A DNA stretch of 64,000 bases from Jannaschia marina (GTDB lineage Bacteria; Pseudomonadota; Alphaproteobacteria; Rhodobacterales; Rhodobacteraceae), in NCBI RefSeq assembly GCF_013404595.1, contig NZ_JABVAX010000004.1, positions 62,001 through 126,000 of the forward strand, read 5' to 3'. Position numbers and translations under genes: made by a program. The notes under the pieces are model-generated. The model worked only from the letters and a program-made list of their open reading frames with translations, was not told the DNA's origin and did not search any database. Below are positions 63,301 to 64,000 of this stretch, piece by piece (position 1 is the stretch's first letter; each line of letters begins with the position of its first letter).

Positions 63301-63548
63301 TCCTGGCCGGGCTGCCAGAGCGTCCGGAAGCCGCGCATCCGGTGCCAGCGTGTCAGGATGTCCTGCAGCGTGTTGTTGAAGGCATGGCCGACATGGAGCG
63401 ATCCGTTCACGTTCGGCGGCGGGATCATGACGGAAAACGTCTCCGGGCGCGACGCGTTCGCGCCCGCGCGGAAGTATCCGCCCTCGATCCATTCCCTGCT
63501 GATGCGCGCCTCGGCGGTCGCGGCGTCGAAGGTCTTGTCCATCGCCAT
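60345..63548 (-). CDS. valS: Valyl-tRNA synthetase, with an in-frame repeat insertion
   Basis: 1067 residues. Class I signatures: PPPNVNGSLHVGHAF (HIGH) near residue 45 and GKKMSKSVGN (KMSKS) near 720; the CP1 editing domain lies between, and a C-terminal coiled coil (RSRLDKQVTKLEKEIKGL) ends it. Two oddities: residues about 419-441 are encoded by a palindromic repeat element in frame, and the part around residues 550-623 comes from DNA of much lower GC than the flanks. The reading frame is open throughout and all catalytic motifs are present, so it should be functional. Confidence 0.98.
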   Translation of the reverse strand: MAMDKTFDAATAEARISREWIEGGYFRAGANASRPETFSVMIPPPNVNGSLHVGHAFNNTLQDILTRWHRMRGFRTLWQPGQDHAGIALQLAVEKELAKDGRQRRDMTRDDFLAYAWDYKQRTADNIVDQLKRLGASCDWERNAFTMSGAPGAPAGEEGNFHDAVIKVFVEMYEKGLIYRGKRLVNWDPHFETAISDLEVENIETPGHMWHFKYPLAGGATYEYVERDAEGEILFTETRDYISIATTRPETMLGDGAVAVHPSDARYAPIVGQLCEIPVGPKESRRLIPIITDEYPDKDFGSGAVKITGAHDFNDYAVAKRGNIPCYRLMDTKAAMRADGAPYAEAAAIAMAVAQGERMLSAAEVDAINLVPDHLRGLDRFDARAKVVEEITAEGLAVMVPATDPRLGASASPSGAASPSSSGSTRGSQAAGDARVEPGHDGTTGTPPLDAAEGGEMRTEDDQLVPLVEPKPIMQPHGDRSKVVIEPMLTDQWFVETDKIVGPALDAVRDGTIEIVPESDRKVYFHWLENIEPWCISRQLWWGHQVPVFYVPRITPNPKSSDLRDAALDWDDPVAFCAANEDAARLLIARHLESLGVHWEYFHSGYNGITQVRIEFEDLDENGVPVWRDPDVLDTWFSSGLWPLGTLGWPERSEELDTYFPTSTLITGTDILFFWVARMIMMQLAVLPDETPLKDRIPFEKVYLHGLVRDAKGKKMSKSVGNVVDPLELIDEYGADALRFANAAMASLGGALKLDPQRIAGYRNFGTKLWNAVRFAEMNGATFGADATPNARLTVNRWIIGETARTRAEVDAALDAYRFDDAAAALYRFVWNVVCDWYVEFSKPILQGEEAAAKAETQAVMGWVLGMCMTMMHPIMPFITEELWGATGHDGMLVHGTWPEDLGEDAIDPAAETEIRWVIAFIEAIRSARAQMNVPASARIPVIAVGWSAEARSAYETNAAMIAALARVETLTEGDAPKGSIAVTAGADRFALPLGDVIDVAAERSRLDKQVTKLEKEIKGLSGRANNPKFAESAPPEVVEETRANLAARQSERDAVQRALDSLNELA
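62226..62292. repeat. Palindromic repeat element (copy 4), inside valS
   Basis: GTCATGCCCGGGCTCGACCC on the left and CTCGGGTCGAGCCCGAGGATGAC on the right, with CGTCTC and GGATC facing each other across the spacer; the same element as copies 1-3. On the minus strand it is read as SSSGSTRGSQAAGDARVEPGHDG within valS, without stop or frameshift. It sits just after the editing domain. Confidence 0.85.
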
Positions 63549-63624
63549 CGTCTTGCTCCGTCTGATGCGGCCCGCGATAGCGAATGGGGCGGCCGAGGGG
63601 AACCCCGCAGCGCCCCGTATGGCC

Positions 63625-64000
63625 TCAGCCCGGCGCGTGACCGATCGCCCGGCGGAGGGCGAGATGCAGGAGGAAGCCGACCGGGCCGAGCAGGCAGGTC
63701 AACAGCAGCGCCGGCAGGATCGCCCAATGCGGCACCCCGCGCCGCCGCCCGTCGCGCAGGATCCAGCCGCCCACGAAGAGGTCGAAGGCGAGGTAGTGGA
63801 TCCAGCCGGCGAGGACGGTGCCGGGCAGAGTAAAGAAGACCAGGGCGTTCGCGAGGCTGTCGAGCCCACCGGGCGCGCCGGGAAAGTAGACCGCCGCTGT
63901 GACGGCATAGGCAAGCGCGAGAAGCGCCGGGACGAAGATGCCGCCCACCGGAGCGAGGCGGGCCGGGGCCAGCGGGGCGAAGGCGAGGGCGAGCCAGCCC
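63625..64000 (-). CDS. ABA4-like (DUF4281) membrane protein, 5' end outside the window
   Basis: The frame is open to the window edge; an internal GTG at 63948 could be taken as the start but the upstream codons (GWLALAFAPLAPARLAPVGGIF) continue the fold, so the gene is cut off here. VYFPGAPGGLDSLANALVFFTLPGTVLAGWIHYLAFDLFVGGWILRDGRRRGVPHWAILPALLLTCLLGPVGFLLHLALR matches the ABA4-like family, related to plant neoxanthin synthesis; the bacterial role is undefined. About four membrane helices. Upstream of valS on the same strand, 76 bases apart. Confidence 0.85.
   Translation of the reverse strand, partial: GWLALAFAPLAPARLAPVGGIFVPALLALAYAVTAAVYFPGAPGGLDSLANALVFFTLPGTVLAGWIHYLAFDLFVGGWILRDGRRRGVPHWAILPALLLTCLLGPVGFLLHLALRRAIGHAPG

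Overview
The window is about two-thirds GC and almost fully coding. Gene content and order point to a marine-type Rhodobacteraceae (Alphaproteobacteria): the end of a Rhodobacter-type gene transfer agent (GTA) cluster, a PDH E1-beta with its own lipoyl domain, a class I aldolase, a urease operon, and several small proteins I recognise only from this family. No tRNA, rRNA, IS element or CRISPR array was found.

Layout. 1-5929: GTA tail-tip module (end of the tape measure, then g12-g15), followed by cysE. 6883-20260: mostly minus strand, a central-carbon block (pdhA-pdhB-pdhC, an FtsB-like protein, class I FBP aldolase, pgk, gap, a second GAPDH), interrupted by a TetR-controlled divergent set ending in a fatty acid desaturase. 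20464-27749: DUF808 membrane protein, sodC, an Old Yellow Enzyme, tkt, a zauP-like/zapA pair, an SDR and bioY. 27767-38883: DUF1284, radA-cvpA-purF, an AT-rich orphan gene, a coiled-coil membrane protein, alr, a RidA-like protein, dnaB, an Excalibur-type lipoprotein, pyrC-pyrE. 38938-47333: urease genes ureDAB, a five-gene stretch, then ureC, a secreted protein, ureE, ureF, an AhpD-like protein and ureG. 47418-64000: a VOC protein with a WYL regulator, tatD-holB-tmk-dac-SPOR lipoprotein, a domain-swapped photolyase-like flavoprotein, a LuxR solo, clpP-clpX, an ArsR-SRPBCC fusion, valS with a glycosyltransferase-like gene, and the 3' part of an ABA4-like gene.

Most notable signals. (1) A palindromic repeat family (four loci), one copy of which lies in frame inside valS and adds 23-25 residues to valyl-tRNA synthetase. 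(2) CG-centred LacI-type operators in front of pdhA, the aldolase, gap and the second gap, suggesting one regulator (CceR/PckR-like) for this carbon block. (3) Two GAPDHs that differ at the residues setting NAD versus NADP preference. (4) A photolyase-like protein with its FAD domain at the N-terminus and an apparent alpha/beta domain at the C-terminus. (5) A low-GC patch inside valS. Function calls come from reading translated sequence and recalled family knowledge; no database search was run.
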